Shown here: positions 43,304 to 51,443 of the stretch, one piece after another
Numbering within the stretch: position 1 is the stretch's first letter
Layout: each line of letters begins with the position of its first letter
Assembly: GCA_028344535.1 (NCBI GenBank)
Contig: JAOMBK010000003.1
Coordinates: forward strand, 1-64,000
Length of the DNA: 64,000 nt
Origin: Pseudomonadota bacterium
Lineage (GTDB): Bacteria; Pseudomonadota; Gammaproteobacteria; Magnimaribacterales; D2472
Reading direction: 5' to 3'
The notes under the pieces: generated by a model
The model's database searches: none
Seen by the model: only the letters and a program-made list of their open reading frames with translations
Told to the model about the DNA's origin: nothing
Made by a program: the position numbers and the translations under genes

Positions 43304-44968
43304 ATGATGCATTCTGACAAATACATACACGCCCTAGTAGAGAGCCAATCTTTTTTTGAAATTCATCAAGAAAATGTTCTTGGTGTAGAAATGGATGTTT
43401 TTAAAAATCGACCTAGATCATTGGTCGATTTTATTGAGTTGTCTGCAAGCCATGGCGAAAAACCCTATTTGATCTATCAAGATAAAGTTATCAGTTTCAA
43501 CCAACATCTTTTATTGGTAAAAAAAGCAGCTCATATTCTTCAATCACAACATAATGTTAAATCAGGTGACAGGGTTGCCATTTATGCTGCTAATTGTCCT
43601 GAATGGATTATATTTTTCTGGGCTACTGTGAGCATTGGTGCGATCGCTTGTGGTTTGAATGGATGGTGGAAAGGTTCTGAAGCTATCAAGGCGATTGATG
43701 CTGCTGATCCAAATATTATTGTTTGCGATCAAAAACGATTTGATAGGATTGCTGATCAAGTAAAACATCCAACCCTCATTTTTGAAGATTTAGATTTACC
43801 TTCATATGAAGAAGAACTAAAGTCTTTTGTTCGTATAGATGAGGATGAGTGTGCTTGTCTTTTATATACCTCTGGGACAACAGGAACGCCTAAGGGTGTG
43901 ATGACATCGCACAGATCCATGATCGCCAATTCAACATTGCAAATGTTGCAAGGTGCAGCTGTTTCTCAGCATTCATCAAGCTATGGGATTGATTGGTCAA
44001 AGAACACACCAACTAGCTTGCTCACATCTCCTTTATTTCATGTTTCAGGTTTATCTGCGGGAGCTGTAACCAGCTTATTTGCAGGTTCTACAACCCTGGT
44101 TTATGACGGAAGATTTCTAGCAGATAAGGTAATTAAATTAATACAAAAATTTAGCGTTACTTCTTGGGGTGGAGCTGTTCCTACAGCGCTTAAGAGATTG
44201 TTGGATGAGGCTGAAGCAAAAAACTTAATTCTTGAGAGCGTATTGGTTGTTGGTGGCGGAGGAGCTCCCATGCCTCCAGAGCTAATCGACAGAACAAAAG
44301 GAGTTTTTCCCAATTCTGAGTATAGTTTTGGTTACGGTTATGGGCTTACTGAATCAGGCGCCATTACTATTATTAATTGGGGTGAAACACTTAAAGCAGA
44401 ACCTTCTTCACCTGGCCAATCAATGCCAAGCATTAAAATTGAATTAAGGGATGAAGAGGGTAAGTTAATTACAGCGGATTCCGTAGAAGGTGAAATACAC
44501 GTTCAGAGTCCATCGGTAATGCTGGGCTATTACAACAACCCAGAAGCATCTGCTGCTGCTCTGACCAATGATCGATGGTTGCGAACAGGAGACTGGGGCT
44601 ACAAGAAAGGTTCGCTTTACTTCATCTCATCAAGACGGACAGATCTGATTTTAAGAGGTGCTGAGAATGTTTACCCTCAAGAAATTGAATTAATTTTAGA
44701 TTCCCACAAGGATATTGAGGAATCAGCTGTGATAGGTATACCTCATGATGATCTGGGTCAAGAAGTGATGGCGATAGTATCGACTAAAAATTCCCAGTTG
44801 AGCGATTCCGAATTATCAGCATGGGTTGGTAAAGATCTAGCAGATTTTAAAGTGCCTTCTAAATGGAAAATGATTAATACACCTTTGCCTAGAAATGCTT
44901 CCGGAAAATTAATGAAACATGTTTTAATAGATACATCTAAAAATACAATGGTTGAAGAAGATGAGTGA
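43304..44968 (+). CDS. Acyl-CoA synthetase (class I adenylate-forming)
   Basis: ANL ligase of 554 residues. AMP-binding motif LLYTSGTTGTPKGVMTSH, A5 GYGLTESGAI, A7 RTGDWGYKKGSLYFISSRRTD, A8 LRGAENVYPQEIE, and the C-terminal catalytic lysine region PRNASGKLMKHVL. It probably activates the substrate of the following DUF35/thiolase/crotonase genes. The stop overlaps the next start, so expression is coupled. The start has a second ATG directly after it. Confidence 0.92.
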   Translation: MMHSDKYIHALVESQSFFEIHQENVLGVEMDVFKNRPRSLVDFIELSASHGEKPYLIYQDKVISFNQHLLLVKKAAHILQSQHNVKSGDRVAIYAANCPEWIIFFWATVSIGAIACGLNGWWKGSEAIKAIDAADPNIIVCDQKRFDRIADQVKHPTLIFEDLDLPSYEEELKSFVRIDEDECACLLYTSGTTGTPKGVMTSHRSMIANSTLQMLQGAAVSQHSSSYGIDWSKNTPTSLLTSPLFHVSGLSAGAVTSLFAGSTTLVYDGRFLADKVIKLIQKFSVTSWGGAVPTALKRLLDEAEAKNLILESVLVVGGGGAPMPPELIDRTKGVFPNSEYSFGYGYGLTESGAITIINWGETLKAEPSSPGQSMPSIKIELRDEEGKLITADSVEGEIHVQSPSVMLGYYNNPEASAAALTNDRWLRTGDWGYKKGSLYFISSRRTDLILRGAENVYPQEIELILDSHKDIEESAVIGIPHDDLGQEVMAIVSTKNSQLSDSELSAWVGKDLADFKVPSKWKMINTPLPRNASGKLMKHVLIDTSKNTMVEEDE

Positions 44969-45407
44969 TTCAAAAGATTTGCTAAGAGCTCCCTTTGAGC
45001 TTGCGTATAACTATAAGCGCTCAAATGGGCCTGTAATGTCCAAGTTTTTTGAGGCTCTAGGAGAGCAAAAAATTTTAGGAACAAAAAGTAGTACTGGGAA
45101 AGTTTTTTCGCCCGCTGCTGAATTTGACCCTGATACTCATGAGTCTTTAAATGATATGGTTGAAGTTGGTCCCGGAGGATCAATTGAATCGTTTAGTTGG
45201 ATTGAAGCCCCACAAAATCATCATTTAATCAAAGAGCCATTTGCTTTTGCTTTAATAAAACTTGATGGAGCTGACTCCTCTATGCTTCACATGATTGCGG
45301 ATTGCAATGAAGCAGATTTGAGCATCGGCACAAGAGTGACAGCTGCTTGGTCTGAAACTACAACAAAAAGAATTACAGATATAAAATTTTTTATTTTAGA
45401 AAAATGA
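44961..45407 (+). CDS. DUF35-like OB-fold protein without zinc-ribbon cysteines
   Basis: A 148-residue protein with the two-part layout of DUF35 acyl-CoA-associated proteins: N-terminal helix and rubredoxin-like position (FFEALGEQKILGTKSSTGKVF), then an OB-fold ending with ALIKLDGADSSMLHMIADC and GTRVTAAWSE. In the next gene this position carries CxxC...CxxC; here no cysteine occurs, so the metal site has been lost. DUF35 subunits such as ChsH2 partner with thiolase-like aldolases. I use the ATG (MSDSK) overlapping the ligase stop, not the TTG of the track. Confidence 0.78.
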   Translation: MSDSKDLLRAPFELAYNYKRSNGPVMSKFFEALGEQKILGTKSSTGKVFSPAAEFDPDTHESLNDMVEVGPGGSIESFSWIEAPQNHHLIKEPFAFALIKLDGADSSMLHMIADCNEADLSIGTRVTAAWSETTTKRITDIKFFILEK

Positions 45408-45904
45408 GCGCAGAAGATACACCAAAAGATTATTCAGAATCACCTATAAATTTAGAATATTTCTATACAGCCGGTTCAGCCACGACCAGGTTTTTAAATC
45501 AGGTTAAAGAAGGCAATATTGTTGGCCAGGGTTGTCCAAAATGTAAAGCAGTTTACGTTCCCCCAAGAGGGAGTTGTCCAAGATGTGGAGTTGCAACCGA
45601 TATAGAGGTTCCACTGACTGATAAAGGCTGCATAGAATCATTTACTGTGGTGCACATTCCTATTCCAGGAAATCCTATCGTGCCTCCCTATGTTTGCGCG
45701 ATGATTAGATTGGACGGAGCGAACATATCATTTTTACATCTTATTCAAGATGTTGATATTGAGAATATAAGAATAGGCATGCGCATTCAGGCTGTTTGGA
45801 AGCCTAAAGAAGAGTGGACTCATTCTTTAGAAAATATAAAATGGTTTGCTCCTATCGATGAACCAGATGTAGATGTTGCAACATTGAGGTTCCAAGAATC
45901 ATGA
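45404..45904 (+). CDS. DUF35 zinc-ribbon / OB-fold protein
   Basis: A 166-residue DUF35 protein. The zinc ribbon is GCPKCKAVYVPPRGSCPRCG (Cys44, 47, 58, 61), followed by an OB-fold with GCIESFTVVHIP, YVCAMIRLDGANISFLHLI and GMRIQAVWKP. Family members bind acyl-CoA and form complexes with thiolase-like or MaoC-like partners, as ChsH2 does with Ltp2 in cholesterol breakdown. It overlaps both neighbours by 4 nt. Together with the preceding gene it makes a DUF35 pair matched by a thiolase pair. Confidence 0.88.
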   Translation: MSAEDTPKDYSESPINLEYFYTAGSATTRFLNQVKEGNIVGQGCPKCKAVYVPPRGSCPRCGVATDIEVPLTDKGCIESFTVVHIPIPGNPIVPPYVCAMIRLDGANISFLHLIQDVDIENIRIGMRIQAVWKPKEEWTHSLENIKWFAPIDEPDVDVATLRFQES

Positions 45905-46956
45905 AAAGAGTTGCCATCGTTGGGTATGCTCAACATCCAATATTAAAAAATGCGGGAGCCTTGAATGAGGTTGAACTCATCATGCCTGTGGTGCATCAGC
46001 TCTTTAATGATTTGGGTATCAGCCAAAAGGATATTGATTTTACCTGTTCTGGTAGTTGTGATTATCTACAAGGTGCGGCTTTTGCCTTCGTGGAGGGTTT
46101 ATCTGCTATTCAAACCAATCCACCAATTAAAGAATCTCACGTAGAAATGGATGCAGCATGGGCCATGTATGAATCAATGCTAAAAATTCAAATGGGTGAT
46201 GCTGAGACAGCCCTGATATATGGGTTTGGTAAATCATCGCCGGGAGATTTGGATGCAATTATTTCTTTGCAAATGGATCCTTATTATATTTCTCCTCTAT
46301 GGCCAGACCGAGTTAGTTTAGCGGCTCTTCAAGCTAGAGTTCTGCTTGATCAAAATGTCATTACCTCAGAGCAAATGCTCGCTTCAGTTATTGAAGCAAG
46401 AGCTAACTCAAAAAATAATACGAACGCCTTAATCACTGACTTAATTGATGAGTCAGATTATTTAAACAATGAAATGGTATCTTCTCCATTAAATAAGTTA
46501 GATTGCCCACCAATTTCAGACGGTTCCTCTGCCATGATTATTGCATCAGAAGAAAAAGCTTATGAATTTACAGATCATCCTATTTGGATAGAGGGCATTG
46601 ATCATAGAATTGAATCATCAAACCTAGGCTCTAGGAATCTTGCTACTTCTAACACTTTGCAAGCTTCAATGAACCAATTAAATTTAAAAAATATAAAGTT
46701 TGATGTTGCTGAATTACATACCCAATTTAGCCATGAACTACCTTTTTTAAAATCTTTATTAAATCTTCAAGATGTTCCAACCAATCTTTCAGGCGGTCCA
46801 TTGGTTGGGAACGTAATGATGTGCGCAGGGCTTGATGCAATTGGGAAGGCTTATGAGTCACTCAAAGAAAATCAACTTACCCATGGTTTGGCTCATGCAA
46901 CTTCTGGCCCCTGTCTTCAACACAACATGTTAGTTCACTTGGAGGCACAAAAATGA
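45901..46956 (+). CDS. Thiolase-fold protein, nucleophilic Cys apparently absent (Ltp/aldolase-like)
   Basis: A 351-residue member of the SCP2/Ltp-type thiolase superfamily. Where a thiolase has its Cys-Ala-Ser nucleophile loop, this reads VEMDAAWAMYESMLKI, then ETALIYGFGK, so the cysteine seems missing. Typical second-half segments are CPPISDGSSAMIIAS, NLSGGPLVGNVMM and a HATSGPC end in place of the usual CxGGGxG motif. Loss of the cysteine is a feature of Ltp2-type retro-aldolases. It overlaps its neighbours by 4 nt and likely pairs with one DUF35 protein. Confidence 0.82.
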   Translation: MKRVAIVGYAQHPILKNAGALNEVELIMPVVHQLFNDLGISQKDIDFTCSGSCDYLQGAAFAFVEGLSAIQTNPPIKESHVEMDAAWAMYESMLKIQMGDAETALIYGFGKSSPGDLDAIISLQMDPYYISPLWPDRVSLAALQARVLLDQNVITSEQMLASVIEARANSKNNTNALITDLIDESDYLNNEMVSSPLNKLDCPPISDGSSAMIIASEEKAYEFTDHPIWIEGIDHRIESSNLGSRNLATSNTLQASMNQLNLKNIKFDVAELHTQFSHELPFLKSLLNLQDVPTNLSGGPLVGNVMMCAGLDAIGKAYESLKENQLTHGLAHATSGPCLQHNMLVHLEAQK

Positions 46957-48101
46957 TTCAAGCAGGTGTAATAGGTGTTGGGCAGACAAAATATGATGCT
47001 AAGAGACGTGACGTTTCTATGGCTGGTTTAGTTAGAGAAGCCATTGATAATGCAATGTTAGCAGCCAATCTCGAATGGGATGCTATTGATGCGGTGATCT
47101 TAGGCAAGGCACCAGACATGTTTGAAGGCGTTATCATGCCCGAATTATATTTAGCTGATGCAATTGGAGCTGTGGGCAAGCCTGTATTGCGAGTTCATAC
47201 TGCCGGCAGTGTTGGCGGAAGCACCGCAGTGATTGCTGCCTCGCATGTTTGTTCTGGTCAGTTTAAGACAGTTCTAACAGTGACTTTTGAAAAACAATCC
47301 GAATCAAATGCTACATGGGCTCTATCACCAAGGTATCCATATTCTCCCCATATTAATGCAGGCGCTGGCGGCTACTTTGCACCGTTTATTAGAGAATACA
47401 TTCGTAGATATGAAGCACCTGAACATATTGGTTGGAAAGTAGCAGCCAAAGATCGCCAAAACGCACTAAAAAATCCCTTGGCTCACCTTCATATTCCTGG
47501 CATCGATGAAAAAATGGTAAGTGATACTCCTATGCTTTGGGAGCCTTTACGCTATCTTGAAAGCTGTCCATCCTCTGATGGTGCATGTGCGATGGTCATT
47601 ACCGCGCAAGACCAAGTTGGCTCAAGAAATGTTGCATGGATAAAAGGTATGGCCGTCAGATCAGAAGGCACTTTGTCTGCTGGTAGGGATGAAGTAAATC
47701 CTCAGGCTGGAATTGATTGTGCAAAAGATATATACAATCAAGCAGGTATTCAAAATCCATTTAATGAAATAGATTGTGCTGAGATCTATGTCCCGTTTTC
47801 CTGGTATGAGCCAATGTGGCTAGAGAATCTTGGATTTTGTGATTTAGGGGAAGGTTGGAAGCTAACAGATAAAGATGCAACTTCAATTGATGGTGAGCTT
47901 CCATTTAATATGTCTGGTGGAGTTTTATCTTCCAATCCAATTGGCGCATCTGGGATGATTAGATTTGGTGAGGCTGCACTTCAAGTCATGGGATTGGCAG
48001 AGGATCATCAAGTTGAAGATGCTAAAGTTGCAATGGGTCATGCATATGGCGGTGCTGCACAATTTTTTGCTATGTGGATAGTCTCATCATCACTTGATTA
48101 G
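46953..48101 (+). CDS. Thiolase-fold protein (Ltp-like), nucleophilic Cys apparently absent
   Basis: A 382-residue thiolase-superfamily protein. It starts AGVIGVGQTKYD, has AVILGKAPDMFEG, then HTAGSVGGSTAVIAASHV where the nucleophile cysteine would be, CPSSDGACAMVIT, and FNMSGGVLSSNPIGASGMIR. The C-terminus is MGHAYGGAAQFFAMWI. The histidine and asparagine regions are thiolase-like, but the active Cys loop is changed, as in steroid side-chain retro-aldolases. It follows the first thiolase-like gene with a 4-nt overlap and precedes a hydratase by 13 nt. Confidence 0.85.
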   Translation: MIQAGVIGVGQTKYDAKRRDVSMAGLVREAIDNAMLAANLEWDAIDAVILGKAPDMFEGVIMPELYLADAIGAVGKPVLRVHTAGSVGGSTAVIAASHVCSGQFKTVLTVTFEKQSESNATWALSPRYPYSPHINAGAGGYFAPFIREYIRRYEAPEHIGWKVAAKDRQNALKNPLAHLHIPGIDEKMVSDTPMLWEPLRYLESCPSSDGACAMVITAQDQVGSRNVAWIKGMAVRSEGTLSAGRDEVNPQAGIDCAKDIYNQAGIQNPFNEIDCAEIYVPFSWYEPMWLENLGFCDLGEGWKLTDKDATSIDGELPFNMSGGVLSSNPIGASGMIRFGEAALQVMGLAEDHQVEDAKVAMGHAYGGAAQFFAMWIVSSSLD

Positions 48102-48114
48102 TTAGGAGAGCTTT

Positions 48115-48912
48115 ATGAATACAGATCATGCGATAGTAGAAGAAAAAGGTCATATTATGGTGATTACGCTTAATCGACCTGAAAAACGAAATGCATTGAG
48201 CCCTGGCATGCTTGTAACTATTTATGAAGCTTGGCGAAAACTTGATGAAGATCCTAACTTACGTTGCGCTGTTTTAACCGGAGCTGGAGGAACCTTTTGT
48301 TCTGGCGCTGATTTAAGTGCTATGAAAGATGGGAATGAAGATTCTGACATGATGGAGAAACTTAAGGAGATTCCTGATTTGCATTGGCAATCGTTGCTTA
48401 GACATAACAGACCAACCAAACCAATCATTGCAGCTGTGGAGGGTTTTGCTCTAGCTGGCGGGACAGAAATTTTACAAGGAACTGATATCAGAGTTGCAGG
48501 CAAAAGTGCAGTTTTTGGTCTATCAGAACCTCTTAGAGGTCTATTCCCATTAGGTGGTTCTACGGTGCGACTGAGACGTCAAATTCCATATACTCTTGCG
48601 GCTGAGGCCTTGTTAACAGGCAGACGAATTTCTTCCGATGAAGCCTTAAGATTTGGCTTGATTGGTCATGTAGTAGAAGACGGAGATGCATTAGACAAAG
48701 CTATGGAGATCGCTGAAACTGTAAGTGAAAATGCGCCTTTGTCTATTCAAGCTATTGTAAAATCCTTGCGCGAGATTGATGAAAGCTTTACAGAGGCTGA
48801 GGCTTTAGAAAAAGAACTTGAAATAGGCCAACCAATTTTTTCTACAGAAGACATGATGGAAGGATTAACCGCATTTGCTGAAAAAAGAAAACCAAACTTT
48901 AAAGGAAAGTGA
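48115..48912 (+). CDS. Enoyl-CoA hydratase (crotonase family)
   Basis: Crotonase-fold enzyme of 265 residues. Oxyanion-hole segments are CSGADLSAM and GFALAGGTEIL. Both catalytic glutamates of hydratases appear present: the Glu in AGGTEIL and the Glu in VFGLSEPLRGLFPLGGS. It would add water to a trans-2-enoyl-CoA. A good AGGAG ribosome-binding site precedes the ATG. It overlaps the next crotonase gene by 4 nt through a GTGA junction. Confidence 0.92.
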   Translation: MNTDHAIVEEKGHIMVITLNRPEKRNALSPGMLVTIYEAWRKLDEDPNLRCAVLTGAGGTFCSGADLSAMKDGNEDSDMMEKLKEIPDLHWQSLLRHNRPTKPIIAAVEGFALAGGTEILQGTDIRVAGKSAVFGLSEPLRGLFPLGGSTVRLRRQIPYTLAAEALLTGRRISSDEALRFGLIGHVVEDGDALDKAMEIAETVSENAPLSIQAIVKSLREIDESFTEAEALEKELEIGQPIFSTEDMMEGLTAFAEKRKPNFKGK

Positions 48913-49646
48913 GCAAACTCTTAGCAGAAACCAATGAGGGTGTTCGCACTCTTATTTTCAATCGTCCCGAGACTAAAAATGCATTTGATGCAGAATTATG
49001 GGGTCTTTTTAGAGACGCATTAAATTCTGCCAGTGATGATCCAGATATTTCCTCAGTAATAGTTACAGGATCTTCAAACACTTTTTCATCTGGGGTTGAT
49101 TTAAGCAGCATGATGGGAGATGGCGGCGCAGAATACGAGGAGCCTTTTGAAACATGTATTGACGCATTGATTAATTTTAAAAAGCCGTTAATTGGAGCTG
49201 TGGAGGGCGCAGCTGTAGGAGGTGGCGCAACAATTCTTTTGCATTTTGATGCTGTTTTCATTGCTCCCAATGCAAAGATCAAATATCCATTTTCTGATTT
49301 AGGATTGGCTCCTGAAGTAGGCAGCTCTTTTTTGCTTTTTCAATCTTTAGGGTATCAACAAGCTGCACAACTGCTATTTGAATCTCAGCCAGTAGATGGC
49401 AATAGATATCATGAGCTAGGTTTGGCTAAGTATGTTGGCGAGGATTGTTTGGCTGAGGCAAATAAATATGCTCATATGCTCAAAGAACAATCACTAAGTT
49501 CAATCATTGAAACCAAAGCTATATTAAAATCCTTTATGCAAGAAGATCTTGCTAAATCTCGATCCATGGAAACTGCAGCTATGAAAAAGCTATTTGGTTC
49601 AGAGGATAATATCAAAGCGGTAGAAAAATTTTTTGCAAAAAAATAA
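48909..49646 (+). CDS. Enoyl-CoA isomerase-like crotonase
   Basis: Crotonase-fold protein of 245 residues starting at GTG. The oxyanion-hole segments FSSGVDLSSM and GAAVGGGATIL are present, but the first hydratase glutamate is replaced (GGGAT). The active-site stretch KYPFSDLGLAPEVGSS resembles Delta3,Delta2-enoyl-CoA isomerases of the ECI2 type, where the Glu in xPEGxS acts as base. It therefore probably moves a double bond before or after the neighbouring hydratase step. Confidence 0.82.
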   Translation: MSKLLAETNEGVRTLIFNRPETKNAFDAELWGLFRDALNSASDDPDISSVIVTGSSNTFSSGVDLSSMMGDGGAEYEEPFETCIDALINFKKPLIGAVEGAAVGGGATILLHFDAVFIAPNAKIKYPFSDLGLAPEVGSSFLLFQSLGYQQAAQLLFESQPVDGNRYHELGLAKYVGEDCLAEANKYAHMLKEQSLSSIIETKAILKSFMQEDLAKSRSMETAAMKKLFGSEDNIKAVEKFFAKK

Positions 49647-49652
49647 ATAATT

Positions 49653-50159
49653 ATGTCTTTTGAAAGAATCCAACTCTTTTTAGAAACCAACCCTGAGTAT
49701 GGTTGGGTGCTTGTTTTTTTATTTGGTTTTATGGAATCAATGATTATTACAGGAAGCTTTATGCCAAGCGCTGTTCTTTTTTCTTTATGCATCTACCTAT
49801 ACAACATTGAATTGCTAACTCTTCCGTGGATCTGTGGCATTGCTTTGCTTGGTTCACATGTGGGTGATGTATGTGGTTTTTTAGTTGGAAAATCTATTGG
49901 ACCAAGCCTTTTAAACACAAAGTTTATGCAAAAGCGCCAAAAACCAATCAATAAAACACAACAATTTTTAGAGCGTTTTGGTCCTTACACAGTTTTGGTT
50001 GGAAGATTTATTCCAGCAATACGACCCTTAGTTCCTTTTTTATTGGGAGTTACTGATTTGAGGTTAAAAAGGTTCTATGTTGCTGATCTAATAGCTTGTT
50101 CATTATGGGCTCTTGCTTTAGCCTTGCTTGTGGTATCGGTAGGCTCTATATTTAAATAA
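49653..50159 (+). CDS. DedA-family membrane protein
   Basis: A 168-residue SNARE-associated (DedA/VTT) inner-membrane protein with several hydrophobic helices. Family motifs are FLFGFMESMIITGSFMPS, LGSHVGDVCGFLVGKSIG, RFGPYTVLVGRFIPAIRPLVPFLLG and LIACSLWALALA. DedA proteins act as lipid scramblases or flippases for undecaprenyl phosphate or phospholipids. It starts 6 nt after the crotonase gene and precedes a small membrane gene. Confidence 0.92.
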   Translation: MSFERIQLFLETNPEYGWVLVFLFGFMESMIITGSFMPSAVLFSLCIYLYNIELLTLPWICGIALLGSHVGDVCGFLVGKSIGPSLLNTKFMQKRQKPINKTQQFLERFGPYTVLVGRFIPAIRPLVPFLLGVTDLRLKRFYVADLIACSLWALALALLVVSVGSIFK

Positions 50160-50161
50160 TC

Positions 50162-50350
50162 ATGATTACATTAATAATATTATTCTTATCTATTATTGCG
50201 CTTTTATTTTTAGTGCAACAATTATTAAAAAATTCCCCTGAAGGAAAATTTCTTAAATCCTTAAGAGACTTATTGCTGATTGTTTTGGCATTGGGAATTT
50301 CTACTGGTGTATTTTATGTAGGGTTCAGACTGATTCGATTTCTTATTTAG
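50162..50350 (+). CDS. Small two-helix membrane protein
   Basis: A 62-residue protein with two transmembrane segments (about 3-20 and 37-58) joined by a basic and polar stretch (KNSPEGKFLKSLRD). It follows the dedA gene by 2 nt and precedes the HIT gene by 4 nt, so it is expressed in an operon. I do not recognise a family. Confidence 0.75.
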   Translation: MITLIILFLSIIALLFLVQQLLKNSPEGKFLKSLRDLLLIVLALGISTGVFYVGFRLIRFLI

Positions 50351-50354
50351 ATTT

Positions 50355-50693
50355 ATGGAAACGCTTTTTACTAAAATCATTAACAAAGAAATTCCTGCAG
50401 ATATTATTTTTGAGGATGAGCTATCTCTTGTCTTTAAAGATATTAATCCGCAGGCTCCAACACATTTATTAATTATTCCTAAAAAACCAATACCTAAACT
50501 TTCGGATGCAACAGAAGAGGATAAAGAGCTCCTTGGTCATTTAATGTGGGTTGCAGGAGAGGTTGCTCGAGATCTTGGGTTGGATGAAACCTTTAGACTT
50601 GTTACAAATAATGGAGCTAAAGCTGGTCAAAGCGTTTTCCATCTTCATTTGCATCTTTTAAGTGGCAGACCGCTGCAGTGGCCTCCTGGGTAA
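50355..50693 (+). CDS. hinT: HIT-family protein (HinT-like purine nucleoside phosphoramidase)
   Basis: A 112-residue histidine-triad nucleotide hydrolase. It begins TLFTKIINKEIPADIIFEDE, typical for HinT, and ends with the HIT motif VFHLHLHLLSGRPLQWPPG. The enzyme cleaves AMP-N bonds such as lysyl-AMP or AMP-phosphoramidate. The length matches E. coli HinT. It belongs to a DedA / membrane / HIT / SnoaL-like gene run. Confidence 0.93.
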   Translation: METLFTKIINKEIPADIIFEDELSLVFKDINPQAPTHLLIIPKKPIPKLSDATEEDKELLGHLMWVAGEVARDLGLDETFRLVTNNGAKAGQSVFHLHLHLLSGRPLQWPPG

Positions 50694-50696
50694 ACA

Positions 50697-51311
50697 ATGA
50701 GCATAGAAAAAAGGCTAGATAGGTTGGAGTCTTTGGATGAGATTAGGCAGCTTGCTGCTAAGTACTCTGTAACTTTAGACATGCGTGATTTAGATATGCA
50801 TGTGAATCTATTTGTTCCTGATGTAAGGGTGGGAAAAGAGGCAACTGGCAGGCAAGCTTTAAAGCAATGGGCTGATGCAACATTTAGAGATCAATTCACT
50901 GGCACCTCACATCATATTGGAAACCACATCATAGATTTTGATTCCCCTGATTCTGCTATTGGGCTGGTCTATTCAAAGAACGAACATGAGACTGAAACAG
51001 AATGGGTGATTATGCAAATGTTATATTGGGATACCTATAACAGAATTGATGGAAGATGGCTCTTTAAAAAAAGACTGCCGATGTATTGGTATGCAACCGA
51101 TTTAAATAAACCGCCTCTTGGCGATCAAAAAATGCGTTGGCCAGGCCAGGAAAATTATGAAGGATATTTTCATGACTTATTTCCTTCCTGGAAAGAGTTT
51201 TGGAGCAGCGAGTATATTCGAGACAATGATGTAGCAAAACCCGTCGAGGCTAATTCATTTTTGAAGGCTCTGCGTCGTGACTCAAAGCCTGGAAAGTTAA
51301 GGGTTAAATAA
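50697..51311 (+). CDS. SnoaL-like / NTF2-fold protein, longer form
   Basis: A 204-residue protein. The first 145 residues have the SnoaL-like pattern LDEIRQLAAKYSVTLDMRDLDMHVNLF, then GTSHHIGNHIIDF, and DTYNRIDGRWLFKKRLPM. The C-terminal tail is longer than usual, with WPGQENYEGYFHDLFPSWKEFW. Similar marine and actinobacterial proteins are often near steroid and aromatic catabolism genes. Activity is unknown. It begins 3 nt after the HIT gene. Confidence 0.8.
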   Translation: MSIEKRLDRLESLDEIRQLAAKYSVTLDMRDLDMHVNLFVPDVRVGKEATGRQALKQWADATFRDQFTGTSHHIGNHIIDFDSPDSAIGLVYSKNEHETETEWVIMQMLYWDTYNRIDGRWLFKKRLPMYWYATDLNKPPLGDQKMRWPGQENYEGYFHDLFPSWKEFWSSEYIRDNDVAKPVEANSFLKALRRDSKPGKLRVK

Positions 51312-51405
51312 CTAAATAAGCTACAATGCCAAGTACAAAAACTAACCCACCTATGCCTAAAACAAATAGTCCTAAGCTTTTTATCGTTTGTGCATCATCA
51401 TTCAT
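51304..51405 (-). CDS. 33-residue single-pass membrane ORF
   Basis: This minus-strand ORF is too short for the track: MNDDAQTIKSLGLFVLG continues into a glycine-rich hydrophobic helix and ends AYLVI. It fills the gap between a SnoaL-like gene, whose 3' end it overlaps, and the metallo-hydrolase gene. An acidic N-terminus with one transmembrane helix is common in real small membrane proteins. No clear ribosome-binding site is visible, so it may be chance. Confidence 0.4.
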   Translation of the reverse strand: MNDDAQTIKSLGLFVLGIGGLVFVLGIVAYLVI

Positions 51406-51443
51406 TCATTCAGTATAACCACCAAATATTTCTATAATCAACA

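Noticed and set aside
45901-48101. Considered calling both thiolase-fold proteins acetyl-CoA acetyltransferases.
   Set aside because: The nucleophile cysteine loop is not visible in either, and the DUF35 neighbours favour an aldolase-type role.
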